64,000 bases of DNA, taken from assembly GCA_022824495.1 (NCBI GenBank), contig JAJDZU010000006.1:1-64000 (forward strand), in the 5' to 3' direction. Origin of the DNA: Chloroflexota bacterium (GTDB taxonomy: Bacteria; Chloroflexota; UBA11872). The notes below the pieces were generated by a model. That model was not told the DNA's origin, ran no database searches, and was given only the letters and a program-made list of their open reading frames with translations. A program made the translations under genes and the position numbers. The stretch's first letter is position 1. Every line of letters starts with the position of its first letter. Shown here one piece after another: positions 37,322 to 45,483 of this stretch.

Positions 37322-37759
37322 ATGCCGTGGTGGGTGTGGATTGTTGCCGGGGTGGTGTTGCTGGCGGCTGAACTGCTGGCGATTGAGGCGCAGTTTTACC
37401 TGGTGTTGCTGGGGGTGGCGGCGCTGCTGACAGGGCTGGGCGTGGCGGTTGGACTGCCGGGGCAGCCGTATACGGAGTGGGGGCTCTTCGTACTGCTGGC
37501 GATTGTGCTGATGTTTGGGTTGCGGCGGCAGTTGTATGGACGGCTGGTTGGGTCGCCGCCGCCGATGTATGAGGTGGTGGTGGGCGAGGTCGCTACGGTG
37601 TCGGAAACGATTGAGCCGGGAGCGATGGGTCGCGCGCGACTGCGCGGGACGGACTGGACGGCTCGGAATGTAGACCGCATCACACTGACTGAGGGCCAGC
37701 GGGCGAGAATCGAACGGGTGGAAAACCTGGTCGTGGACCTGCGGGCCGAGGAGGACTAA
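37322..37759 (+). CDS. NfeD-family membrane protein
   Basis: A 145-residue NfeD1b-type protein: three hydrophobic segments (about 4-25, 27-46 and 53-68: 'WVWIVAGVVLLAAELLAI', 'FYLVLLGVAALLTGLGVAV', 'GLFVLLAIVLMFGL') followed by a soluble OB-fold domain (about 80-145, with 'GEVATVSETIEPGAMGRARL'). GTG 37319 directly precedes the ATG used. It ends two bases before the SPFH gene; NfeD and stomatin proteins form a known operon pair thought to organise membrane microdomains. Confidence 0.88.
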   Translation: MPWWVWIVAGVVLLAAELLAIEAQFYLVLLGVAALLTGLGVAVGLPGQPYTEWGLFVLLAIVLMFGLRRQLYGRLVGSPPPMYEVVVGEVATVSETIEPGAMGRARLRGTDWTARNVDRITLTEGQRARIERVENLVVDLRAEED

Positions 37760-37761
37760 AC

Positions 37762-38697
37762 GTGGAAGCGATGGGTGTCGTGGGCCTGATTGTGGTGGCG
37801 GCGGTTTTGCTGCTGGTGGTGGTGGTCCTGTTCAAAACGGCGGTGATCGTGCCGCAGCAGTCGGCGTATGTGATCGAGCGGCTGGGTCGCTATAGCCGCA
37901 CGCTGCAAGCCGGGTTCCACATCCTGCTGCCGTTCCTGGACAGCGTGGCCTACAAGCACACGCTGAAGGAGCAGGCGGTGGATATCTCGGAACAGCTCTG
38001 CATTACGCGGGACAACGTGCAGGTAGGTGTGGACGGGGTGCTGTACCTGCAGGTGCTGGAGCCAAGGCAGGCCTCGTACGGGATTACGAATTACATCTTC
38101 GCGATTTCGCAGTTGGCGCAGACGACGCTGCGGAGCGAGGTGGGAAAGATTGACCTGGACCGGACGTTTGAGGAGCGGTCGTCGATCAACCGGCTGATCG
38201 TGAATGAGCTGGACCAGGCCTCGGCGCCCTGGGGGGTGAAGGTGCTGCGCTATGAGATTCGCAATATCAATCCGCCAACAGACGTGCTGAATGCGATGGA
38301 GAAGCAGATGCGGGCCGAACGCGAGAAGCGGGCGGTGATTTTGAGCTCAGAAGGTGAGCGGGACGCGAAGATCAACGAAGCGGAAGGCGAGAAGCAGCGG
38401 GTGATCAAGGAGTCGGAGGCGGTGCGGACGCAGCAGATCAACGAGGCGCAGGGTGAAGCGGAGGCGATTCTGGCGGTGGCGACGGCCTCGGCCGAAGGGA
38501 TTACGCGGATTGGGCAGTCGGTGAGCGGCGACGGCGGCATGGACGCGATGCGGCTGCGGGTGGCGGAGCAGTACATCGCGCAGTTCGGGCAGCTGGCGAA
38601 GGAAGGGAACACGCTGGTGGTGCCGGCGAATCTGAGTGATTTGACCTCGATGCTGGCGCTGGCGTCGACGATTGTGAAGGGGGATGGGAAGGAGTGA
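37762..38697 (+). CDS. SPFH/Band 7 stomatin-like protein (QmcA type)
   Basis: A 311-residue membrane-anchored scaffold. One N-terminal helix (about 5-26) is followed by the Band 7 domain ('IVPQQSAYVIERLGRYSRTL' at 29-48, 'VGVDGVLYLQV', 'LRSEVGKIDLDRTFEER') and a Glu/Ala/Arg-rich coiled-coil ('EGERDAKINEAEGEKQRVIK') that drives oligomer formation. 'RYEIRNINPP' is a strong stomatin mark. GTG 37762 starts two bases after nfeD; an ATG three codons in is an alternative. Together with NfeD it probably forms a lipid-raft-like assembly that may guard membrane proteases or quality control. Confidence 0.9.
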   Translation: MEAMGVVGLIVVAAVLLLVVVVLFKTAVIVPQQSAYVIERLGRYSRTLQAGFHILLPFLDSVAYKHTLKEQAVDISEQLCITRDNVQVGVDGVLYLQVLEPRQASYGITNYIFAISQLAQTTLRSEVGKIDLDRTFEERSSINRLIVNELDQASAPWGVKVLRYEIRNINPPTDVLNAMEKQMRAEREKRAVILSSEGERDAKINEAEGEKQRVIKESEAVRTQQINEAQGEAEAILAVATASAEGITRIGQSVSGDGGMDAMRLRVAEQYIAQFGQLAKEGNTLVVPANLSDLTSMLALASTIVKGDGKE

Positions 38698-38708
38698 GGG
38701 GAGAGGGA

Positions 38709-38900
38709 GAAAGAGTGAGAAGTGAGAGAAGACTAGGAAGGAATGGGAGGGGTCCACGAAGGGCACGAAGGGACACGAAAGGGGACGGCGGCTGCTGAGA
38801 AGGTGGGGGGCGATTACCAGAGGCTTTTAGTTAACCTGGGCTTGGTTGCGCGGAAGACCCCTCGCCCTGACCCTCTCCCCCAGGAGAGGGATTAAGAGCG
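38709..38900. repeat. Composite dispersed repeats after the SPFH gene
   Basis: 38709-38795 repeats the arrangement seen at 741-823: an AAAGAGTGAGA-type phrase, then GGTCCACGAAGGGCACGAAGG, then GACGGC(G)GCTG. 38843-38900 is a copy of a second repeat, nearly identical to 43153-43210: GGTTGC.CGGAAGACCCCTC, then the hairpin CCCTCTCC/GGAGAGGG (38871-38890 here), then AAGAGCGG. No gene is seen in 38698-38940. Confidence 0.75.
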
Positions 38901-38940
38901 GACGAAGATTTGAGGATAAGGGGAGTTGTGCGGAGGTCTC

Positions 38941-40029
38941 TTACCAGGGGCATGAAGTGGGGGGTGGGGTTGGGGGGGTGAGGGCGAGGAGCCAGGGGCA
39001 GGTATCGGAGGGTACGGGGGCGTTGGGGCGGGATGCGATTGGTGCGGGCAGTTCCTGGGTCCAGGCGAGGGCGGCGCGGAGGCCCTGGAGGTTTTGGGGG
39101 AAGTCGGGGTGGGTGTGGGTGGTTAGCTCGACGATGGCGACGTGGATGGCTCGCTGGACCAGGTATTTGGAGGATTGACCGCTGAGGGGGTAGGCGGTCC
39201 AGCCCCTGAGGTAGGTGTATTGCGCGGCGCTGGCGATGGTGTTGGCGAGTTGGACGGAACCGGCACCGGGACCGGGCACGACGAAGCCGCCGCGGCTGTG
39301 GAGGAAGATGGCGGCGACGAACGGCCGCTTGAGCAGGTAGCGGGCGAGGGCGCGGGTTTCGGGCTCTGAGAAGGGCCGGGTTCCGCCGGCGCCGGGGACG
39401 TAGCCGGAGGGTCCATAAGCGTCGGGCTGCCAGCCGGCGTCCCAGTTGCGGTTGAGGTCGACACCGTTGGCGTTGGCGCGGGTTCCGGCTACGGCGCCGT
39501 CGGGGTTGAGATCGGGAATTATGGCGAGGCCGACGCCTTGGGGGATCTCGGCGGGGTTGTCGCGGAAGTGGTGGAGCAACAGGTTGGCGAGGACGGTGGA
39601 GTTGGCCTCTCGGCCCTGGTGGATGCCGCCGATGACGGCGAGCCAGCGGGGGCCGTGGCCAAGCTCGACGCCGCGGATGGCGCGCTCCTGGACGGAGTGG
39701 CCGAGGAGGACGGGGGCGCCCGGAAGGGCTTGCGGCCGAGCATCGGGCGTGGTTGCCGGGACCGGGGTGGGTGGGGGAGGTTTTCCGGGTTGGCGGTCGT
39801 CGACCTTTGGCTCGGGCGTGGGCTGGATGTCGGCGTTAGGTCCGGAGTGGGGGGAATGGGTGCTGGACGGGTGCGGTGTTGTCATGGAGGCCGCTGGGGG
39901 TGGGGTGTTGGTATCGGGAGTGGGGGCGGCCAGGGTTATGGGGATGGCGATCAGGTGAAGCAGGCAGGCGGTTGCGAGGATGGCGGCCAGGGTCAGGAGA
40001 TTGGGTCGCAGTGCCCGGACGGCTAGCAC
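38941..40029 (-). CDS. Secreted M14-family zinc carboxypeptidase
   Basis: About 362 residues: an N-terminal signal or membrane anchor (8-35, Leu/Ala/Ile-rich, ending 'ITLAAPTP'), a Pro/Thr/Ser-rich linker (36-103) and an M14 peptidase domain. Zinc ligands and catalysis are readable: 'GGIHQGREANS' (His137, Glu141), 'NANGVDLNRNW' (substrate-binding Asn/Arg), 'IFLHSRGG' (His244) and 'VELTTH' (general base Glu301). The Cys-poor, short domain suits muropeptide or D-amino-acid-type M14 enzymes. Start GTG 40029 avoids overlap with the upstream gene that ends at 40034; the frame itself extends to 40083. Likely acts on peptides or peptidoglycan outside the cell. Confidence 0.82.
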   Translation of the reverse strand: MLAVRALRPNLLTLAAILATACLLHLIAIPITLAAPTPDTNTPPPAASMTTPHPSSTHSPHSGPNADIQPTPEPKVDDRQPGKPPPPTPVPATTPDARPQALPGAPVLLGHSVQERAIRGVELGHGPRWLAVIGGIHQGREANSTVLANLLLHHFRDNPAEIPQGVGLAIIPDLNPDGAVAGTRANANGVDLNRNWDAGWQPDAYGPSGYVPGAGGTRPFSEPETRALARYLLKRPFVAAIFLHSRGGFVVPGPGAGSVQLANTIASAAQYTYLRGWTAYPLSGQSSKYLVQRAIHVAIVELTTHTHPDFPQNLQGLRAALAWTQELPAPIASRPNAPVPSDTCPWLLALTPPTPPPTSCPW

Positions 40030-40033
40030 TGTC

Positions 40034-40855
40034 TCAGAGAAGGCGGAGCCTCGCGTCGTGGGGAATTGGCAATACTCCAACAATCACCCATGGGTTTGGT
40101 GCGATGCTGTGGAACTGCTGGGTCGTTCCGAGGAAAAAGTGTAAGTCAGTCTTCAGAAACGCATCGAAGTACTTCTCGCGCACCTTGCCGAGTGCCTCCG
40201 TCTCATCACGGTTGGCAGAATCCAAGCAGTTCCAATACAAGGCACCAGTCTCCCAATCAAGAACCTGGAGCTCACTTCTGCGGCCTGCCGCATCCTGAAA
40301 TCTGTACGAGAAACTGTAGGGAAGCTTAGGAATTATTTCGAATGTCCTTCGCCAGCTGTTGTCTTCGAATAAGTCCAGCTGTCTATGCAGGTTGCGCATC
40401 TCTTGGAGTTTCTTGGCATCCCACTCTCTATCCTCACTCTCCCAAATGAAATCTATGATTCTCGTGGGCTTGAAGACGGCTAGCGAAATTTCGTTGGCCT
40501 TGGCACCCTCGATGACGTCGTCAAGTCTGTCATAGACTCGGGCACTCTCGAGAAGCAGGCGGCGTCGCTCGCTCCAATTGTCAGCCGTGCTGACTCTTCC
40601 CATCGGCTTGAGGTCGCTGACGTCAGCAGGCGTAAACGACTCTGGACGAGGGTCAGCCATTCTGCGGTGCAGATCGCATTCAATCCAATCGTACTTGCTG
40701 TATCTCTCGGTTTCTCCGAGACGGCGAAACGGCACCGGGTAAATGCGCACCCAAGATCCGTCCTCGCGGATACCGGCCGTACAAACGGTCTCACCGTACT
40801 TTCTCGAGAGAGTGGGATAGGTCTTGACCGTTACAAGGACTCGCTCCCTGGCCAT
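40034..40855 (-). CDS. Conserved protein of unknown function, partner of the DUF488 gene
   Basis: A 273-residue soluble protein without a signal. The N-terminus 'RVLVTVKTYPTLSRKYGETVC' (5-25), then 'CTAGIREDGSWVRIYPVPFR' (25-44), belongs to a family I remember next to DUF488 proteins, but no function is known to me. The pattern 'DGSWVRIYPVPF' resembles a small beta-barrel. The C-terminal part is rich in aromatic residues ('YSFSYRF', 'ALYWNC', 'WVIVGVLPIPH'). The gene begins five bases after the DUF488 stop and the pair is lower in GC than its neighbours, so it appears to be one mobile cassette. Confidence 0.6.
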   Translation of the reverse strand: MARERVLVTVKTYPTLSRKYGETVCTAGIREDGSWVRIYPVPFRRLGETERYSKYDWIECDLHRRMADPRPESFTPADVSDLKPMGRVSTADNWSERRRLLLESARVYDRLDDVIEGAKANEISLAVFKPTRIIDFIWESEDREWDAKKLQEMRNLHRQLDLFEDNSWRRTFEIIPKLPYSFSYRFQDAAGRRSELQVLDWETGALYWNCLDSANRDETEALGKVREKYFDAFLKTDLHFFLGTTQQFHSIAPNPWVIVGVLPIPHDARLRLL

Positions 40856-40860
40856 CGGTC

Positions 40861-41829
40861 TTAGAGGTGAGTCAATCGCGATGCCGTCTCAACGGGCGGC
40901 GGTGAGGGTGCTGTGCCCGCCTGCAGCACGAGTGAGGGGTCTCGAAGCGCGTTCGCGACGCAGTGTCGGTGACAGTGGCGAGGGTCACGCTCATAGCACG
41001 TGAGGGCAACTGATTTACCCGCGTCGAGCCAGCTGCGGATTCGCTGAAGTGCATCTGGCTGTTCTGGTAGAGATCGACTCGTGTATGTGTGAAACAGACG
41101 CGCCAAGTCAGATTCGTCCTTTATATTTCGACGTAGACTCGAAGCGATACCTAGCTCTGGTAAGTGTTCGTAGCGAATGCCGACACCTTGACAAGCACGA
41201 GCTAGCGTGGTCTTTGAGAAACCGTACTTTCGACTTATAGCGTTCCGTCGAACATCGCAGAGCAGGGTAACGCTTGCTTGGATAAGTTCGTTGAGAAACG
41301 ACTCGAGCGATCGATCCTCGTAGCCAATCGTGAAGAGCCCAGGGTCACGTTTCTCAGGGCGGGCATTTGCAATATCTCTCAGAGTGTCCGGCTCATTGTG
41401 GAGCACACGGTCGGCAATCGCGCTTCGAGTCGCGAAGTACGGGAAGTCGCGGTAGGTCTTCGCAATGAGATCGTCACCACGGAGGTTGCGGTGCCGATGT
41501 ACAAACGTCGGTGGCGGCTCTACATCGTAGTGACTGACTATTCGACGTCCAAAGTCGGTTAGAATCCAGCGCTGATCATTATCAGCAAGAATGCTCTTCT
41601 CGACCGATCTTCTGCGGTCGGCGTAGGATGTAAATGAGAATGCACCGTACTTATAAGGAACGAATTGATAGATCGCGGAAGTTGATGAGTTTGAATAAGA
41701 AATCTCCTGGCAGTAGAGGAACAGGAGCTTTTGAAAGTCCAAGTTCCCGACATCGCCGCCGAGGACATTCAACAAGGCAAGCTGGTGTCGCTCGCGCGTA
41801 AAGAGCCGAGGAAACTGAGAGGCGCTCAC
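40861..41829 (-). CDS. DUF488 protein with an N-terminal SocA/Panacea-like domain
   Basis: A 322-residue two-part protein. Residues 165-295 are a DUF488 domain: 'LFTIGYEDRSLESFLNEL' (165-182), 'LLCDVRRNAISRKYGFSK' (189-206), 'GIRYEHLPELGI' (217-228) and the Cys/His block 'CYERDPRHCHRHCVANAL' (278-295). Residues 15-100 ('LLNVLGGDVGNLDFQKLLFL', 'FVPYKYGAFSF', 'WILTDFGRRIV') resemble the SocA/Panacea antitoxin-like domain seen in phage and toxin-antitoxin proteins; this is by eye. The start ATG 41827-41829 is used. It is first in a two-gene unit with the preceding entry. DUF488's invariant Cys and His suggest chemistry or metal binding, so the pair is a candidate defence or stress module. Confidence 0.75.
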   Translation of the reverse strand: MSASQFPRLFTRERHQLALLNVLGGDVGNLDFQKLLFLYCQEISYSNSSTSAIYQFVPYKYGAFSFTSYADRRRSVEKSILADNDQRWILTDFGRRIVSHYDVEPPPTFVHRHRNLRGDDLIAKTYRDFPYFATRSAIADRVLHNEPDTLRDIANARPEKRDPGLFTIGYEDRSLESFLNELIQASVTLLCDVRRNAISRKYGFSKTTLARACQGVGIRYEHLPELGIASSLRRNIKDESDLARLFHTYTSRSLPEQPDALQRIRSWLDAGKSVALTCYERDPRHCHRHCVANALRDPSLVLQAGTAPSPPPVETASRLTHL

Positions 41830-42070
41830 GTGTGTTGGGGTTGGCGGTCAGCACCCCAATGATACGGAGTGGCTCAAAATGCGTGGGGACGGGGGTGCTG
41901 AGGACGAGACGTGCGCACTTCTGGCGAATAGATCTGAATCGCATCTTGGATGCTATGGCGCGAATATTTGTGGCGGAGGTCTAGCGATGGGATGTCAGAT
42001 TCGTGCAACCGCGCGGGTGGCTGCGTACCATGCGGCTGATTTGCTGTGCCGCGTATGACGTGAGGATCGC

Positions 42071-43120
42071 ATGCCGACTTTTGCCGTTGAGCCGTTGACT
42101 GAGGCCACCGCCCGGGTGTTGGGCGCGGCGGGGACGCCGGAGGATATTGCCGGCAAGCTGGCGCGCTGGCTGATCAACGCGAATCTGTCGGGGCATCCCT
42201 CGCACGGGGTGATCCGGGTGAGCCAGTACCTGGCCCAGATCAAGGAGGGCGCGTACCGGCCGGCGGAACGGCCGCGAGTGGTCTCGGAGAGCGAGACCTC
42301 GGTGGTGATGGAAGGCGGCGGGGCGTTCGGGCACCTGGCGGCGGAGGAATTGACGAAGCGGCTGGTGGAGAAGTCGCGGGTTTCGCGGGTGGCGGTGGGC
42401 GGAATCGCGCGCTGCAACCACATCGGGCGGCTGGGCGAGTGGTCGGAGCTGGCGGTCTCGATGGGGGCGGTGTTCCTGATGGTGGCGGGAGGTCCGGGAA
42501 TGATGCGCACGGCGCCGTTCGGCGGTCGCGAGGGCCGGATGAGCACCAACCCGATCAGTTTCGGGGCGCCGGCGGGGGACGCGGATCCGATCATCCTGGA
42601 CTTTGCGACGACGGCGGCGGCGGAGGGGAAGATCCGGGTGGCGCGGGACAAGGGGGTGGAGATTCCGCCCAACCAGATCCTGGACAACCAGGGGCGGCCC
42701 TCGACCAATCCGAACGATCTCTACGACGACGGCGTCATGCTGCCGTTTGGCGGGCACAAGGGCTATGGGCTGATGCTGATGATCGAGTTGCTGGCGTCCA
42801 ACCTGGTAGGGGACACGATTACGGGCGAGCCGCAGTCGCCGATCGGGACGTTCGCGCTGGCCATCGACCCGGACGCGCTGGGCGCGGGCGACGGGTTTGC
42901 GGCCATGAACGACGCCACGATCAACCGGGTGAAGCAGACGGCCACGGCGCCGGGATTCGACGAGGTGCTGGTACCGGGCGACATCGAGCGCAGCTCGCGT
43001 GAGGCGGTGGCGGCGGCGGGGGTGGAGTTGCCGGACGCGACCTGGAACGACGTGCTGGCCTCGGCGGCGGAGGTGGGGCTGGACCCGGCGGAAGTGAACG
43101 CTATCGCGGCAGGCGGGTAG
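42071..43120 (+). CDS. Ldh2/malate-sulfolactate-type dehydrogenase (second copy)
   Basis: A 349-residue paralogue of the enzyme at 34684-35724: 'NANLSGHPSHGVIRV' (active-site His), 'RCNHIGRLGEWSELA', 'RMSTNPISFGAPAG', 'ILDFATTAAAEGKIRVARDK' and 'PFGGHKGYGLMLMIELL'. ATG 42071 is the start; it ends in 'DPAEVNAIAAGG'. The last 97 bases or so (43020-43117) are repeated at 44914-45010, on the far side of the next gene. Probable role: NAD(P)-linked oxidation of a 2-hydroxy acid taken up from outside. Confidence 0.9.
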   Translation: MPTFAVEPLTEATARVLGAAGTPEDIAGKLARWLINANLSGHPSHGVIRVSQYLAQIKEGAYRPAERPRVVSESETSVVMEGGGAFGHLAAEELTKRLVEKSRVSRVAVGGIARCNHIGRLGEWSELAVSMGAVFLMVAGGPGMMRTAPFGGREGRMSTNPISFGAPAGDADPIILDFATTAAAEGKIRVARDKGVEIPPNQILDNQGRPSTNPNDLYDDGVMLPFGGHKGYGLMLMIELLASNLVGDTITGEPQSPIGTFALAIDPDALGAGDGFAAMNDATINRVKQTATAPGFDEVLVPGDIERSSREAVAAAGVELPDATWNDVLASAAEVGLDPAEVNAIAAGG

Positions 43121-43152
43121 CGGCGGCGAAGCGACCTCGGCGTGTCTTGGGG

Positions 43153-43210
43153 CGGTTGCCCGGAAGACCCCTCACCCCAACCCTCTCCCCCAGGAGAGGG
43201 AGCAAGAGCG
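43153..43210. repeat. Dispersed repeat with CCCTCTCC/GGAGAGGG hairpin
   Basis: Near-identical to 38843-38900: a GGTTGC.CGGAAGACCCCTC arm, a perfect 8-bp hairpin (43181-43188 with 43193-43200, loop CCCA) and an AAGAGCGG tail. It sits in the 143-base spacer between the ldh gene and the glycosidase-like lipoprotein gene. Confidence 0.75.
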
Positions 43211-43263
43211 GGCGCGCTGAGGCAAGGGTTCCAGCGCGTAGGTCGTAACCGGTGGTTATAGCC

Positions 43264-44892
43264 ATGTGCCGACGGGTACTTCGCTCGGGCGGCAGTGCCG
43301 TTCTGGGGATTCTGTGGGTCGCAGCTATGGCGGCCTGTGGCGACATCAAGGTCGTGACCAGGGAAGTTCCGGTGGAAAGGACTGTTGTCAGGGAGGTTCC
43401 GGTCGAGAAGGTCGTGACGAGAGAGGTCGAGCGGGTTGTCCGCGTTGAAGTGCCGGTCGAGAGGGTTGTGATCAGGGAAGTCCCGGTCGAAAGGATTGTG
43501 ACGAGGGAAGTCGAAAAAGTGGTGCGCGTGGAAGTCCCGGTGGAGAGAGTGGTGCCCGAGGAGGCGCCGGTCGAGAAGGTCGTTACCGCGGAAGTTAGGG
43601 AAGTCGTTGAAGAGGTCACGGACGACCGAGTATGTGAGATGGATCGGGACGGGACGGTGGAGCGGGTGGTGAATCGGGAGTTTCCTTCGGTCTTTGGGGC
43701 GTGGAGTCACATACTTCTGAATCTGCCGGTGCCGGACGACATTTGGGAGCTCGAATACGTTGAGCAAATGCGGGCCTATCACGATCTTTTCTGGGCCGGC
43801 ATGGGTCACGGCTTGGAGTGGGGCTCGACGCCGAATGGGATGCGAGTTGTCGGACCGTGGCGGTTTGCGCTGGAGCAGAAGAACCGGCTGCAGGCTCGGA
43901 ATCCGAACTGGCTTCACCTTGTGCCCATTTACCACTACGGCGCCCATCCCGAGAATTACCCGGAAGACTGGCCCTACTGGCTTAAAGATGAGTCGGGAAA
44001 GCGAATAGTCGACGAAGGTTGGGGTGAGCTTCTGATCGACTACACGCATCCCGCGGCGCAAGACCACTTTGTCCAACAAGCAATTGCCGTCGCAAAGTGC
44101 GGATTATTTGACGGTATTTTCATGGATTGGTGGACACAGGAAGAAGACTCGAATCTAGAGATTGCCCACCTCTATCACGGGAACAGGATCAATGCCGAGG
44201 TGTCAATGCTGCGACGAATCCGCGAAGCGGTTGGGGAGGACTTTCTGATTGTGGTGAATTCGCGAACGGAGGAGATTCCGCTCTCGGCCCCGTATGTCAA
44301 TGGAGCGTTCATGGAGGGGCATCGCAGGCATACGCGGGAGTACCTGGTAGAAGTCGAGAGCACCCTGCTCTGGGCGGAAACGAATTTCAGATTCCCCCAG
44401 GTCAACGGTTATGAGGCGTGGAGCATCCTGGAGGAACCGCTCAACTCTGCGCGCAATCAGCAATGGATGCGTGTGTTTACGACGCTGAGCCTGACCCACT
44501 CCAACGGCTACGTGTCCTATGTGATCGGCTTTGACGGCGCCCTCAAGCATCAGCATGGCTATGAGGTCTGGGAGGGACACGCGGCCGAGCACGCGGCCGG
44601 TGAGGTGCATGAGCACACGCACGAGAAGAGTTGGCATGCCTTCTGGGATGCGCCGCTCGGCCGGCCCGTTGGCGGAAACGACACCAAGGCAGAGCTGTAC
44701 CGCGGTCGGGAAGGGCTATTCATCCGGGAGTTCACCAACGGGTGGGCGGTGTACAACCGGAGCGGAAGCGCGCAGCAGATCGAGTTGCCGGAGGAAGCCA
44801 CGGGAGTGCACAGCGGTGCCACGGGCACACGGCACACGATTGGCGATCTGGACGGGGAGATTTACATCAAGGGCGGTCGCAACGCCGGCTAA
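43264..44892 (+). CDS. Lipoprotein with VPVE-repeat tether and putative glycoside hydrolase domain
   Basis: A 542-residue surface lipoprotein. Lipobox 'MAACG' (Cys25) ends the signal, residues 27-119 are the repeat tether (units such as EVPVERVV and REVEKVV, all Val/Glu/Lys/Arg), and 135-540 are a catalytic-looking domain. That domain has 'VFGAWSHILLNLP', 'FDGIFMDWWTQEEDSN' and 'LIVVNSRTEEIPLSAPYVNG', which is the pattern of the putative glycosyl hydrolase GHL15-type TIM barrels; Asp of 'FMDWW' and Glu residues of 'QEEDS' are candidate acids. The same tether occurs on the two ABC binding lipoproteins at the end of the window. ATG 43264 is used; GTG 43252 is in frame. The gene lies between two copies of the ldh 3' end. 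Confidence 0.72.
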   Translation: MCRRVLRSGGSAVLGILWVAAMAACGDIKVVTREVPVERTVVREVPVEKVVTREVERVVRVEVPVERVVIREVPVERIVTREVEKVVRVEVPVERVVPEEAPVEKVVTAEVREVVEEVTDDRVCEMDRDGTVERVVNREFPSVFGAWSHILLNLPVPDDIWELEYVEQMRAYHDLFWAGMGHGLEWGSTPNGMRVVGPWRFALEQKNRLQARNPNWLHLVPIYHYGAHPENYPEDWPYWLKDESGKRIVDEGWGELLIDYTHPAAQDHFVQQAIAVAKCGLFDGIFMDWWTQEEDSNLEIAHLYHGNRINAEVSMLRRIREAVGEDFLIVVNSRTEEIPLSAPYVNGAFMEGHRRHTREYLVEVESTLLWAETNFRFPQVNGYEAWSILEEPLNSARNQQWMRVFTTLSLTHSNGYVSYVIGFDGALKHQHGYEVWEGHAAEHAAGEVHEHTHEKSWHAFWDAPLGRPVGGNDTKAELYRGREGLFIREFTNGWAVYNRSGSAQQIELPEEATGVHSGATGTRHTIGDLDGEIYIKGGRNAG

Positions 44893-44913
44893 TGCGACGG
44901 GGCAGGCGGCAGG

Positions 44914-45010
44914 CGTGGAATCGCCCGACGCGACCTGGAACGACGTGTCGGCCTCGGCAGCCGAGGTGAGGCTGGACCCGGGGGAATTGACGGCTATCGC
45001 CGAGGGCGGC
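44914..45010 (+). pseudogene. Duplicated 3' end of the Ldh2-type gene
   Basis: These bases repeat 43020-43117 with scattered substitutions: the peptide 'PDATWNDVSASAAEVRLDPG' parallels 'PDATWNDVLASAAEVGLDPA' at the end of the ldh product, followed by 'ELTAIAEGG' versus 'EVNAIAAGG'. There is no upstream part, so it is a gene fragment, left by a duplication or recombination that now brackets the 43264-44892 gene. Confidence 0.8.
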
Positions 45011-45138
45011 CGAGTGGAGCAGACTCGGGGTCTGCAAAGTCGGCGCGTGCGAATTCTTATGGACGGGCGCCGGTACGCATCCCGATCCGGACGCTGCCCT
45101 GGGTTGCGACTGCCGGAATGGGCCGCCTAGGATTGGGT

Positions 45139-45384
45139 ATGGCTGTGACGTTCGACACCCTCAAAGCGTCCCGGCGGCTACAGCAAGCCGGGTTTGACGA
45201 GGCGAAGGCCGAGGCGATTGTCTCCATCTTTGCCGAAGACGTTGGCACAAACTTGACCACGAAGGATGACCTTGCACAACTCGAACAACGTCTGACCATC
45301 CGCATGGGCGCGATGGTCGCCGGGGGCGTCGCCGTTCTCCTGACGGCGATGGGTATCGTCACCGCGATCATCCTTACGGCATAG
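45139..45384 (+). CDS. Small coiled-coil/tail-anchored protein, DUF1640 (CCDC90)-like
   Basis: An 81-residue protein: 'AVTFDTLKASRRLQQAGFDEAKAEAIV' (positions 2-28), a coiled-coil from 'TTKDDLAQLEQRL' and one C-terminal membrane helix 'VAGGVAVLLTAMGIVTAIIL'. This is the layout of the bacterial DUF1640/CCDC90 group, related to mitochondrial MCUR1-like proteins. ATG 45139 gives the family N-terminus; an in-frame ATG seven codons earlier is less likely. The position after the ldh fragment suggests no operon. Function unknown. Confidence 0.7.
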   Translation: MAVTFDTLKASRRLQQAGFDEAKAEAIVSIFAEDVGTNLTTKDDLAQLEQRLTIRMGAMVAGGVAVLLTAMGIVTAIILTA

Positions 45385-45483
45385 CCCTACGACCGACTGC
45401 TCCGACTGCCAAGAGCCGAAGCTTGACCTCGGGCTTTGGGCGTCCTATCGCGGTTCCGTCGACAACCCGCGCAGAGAGGCCGC

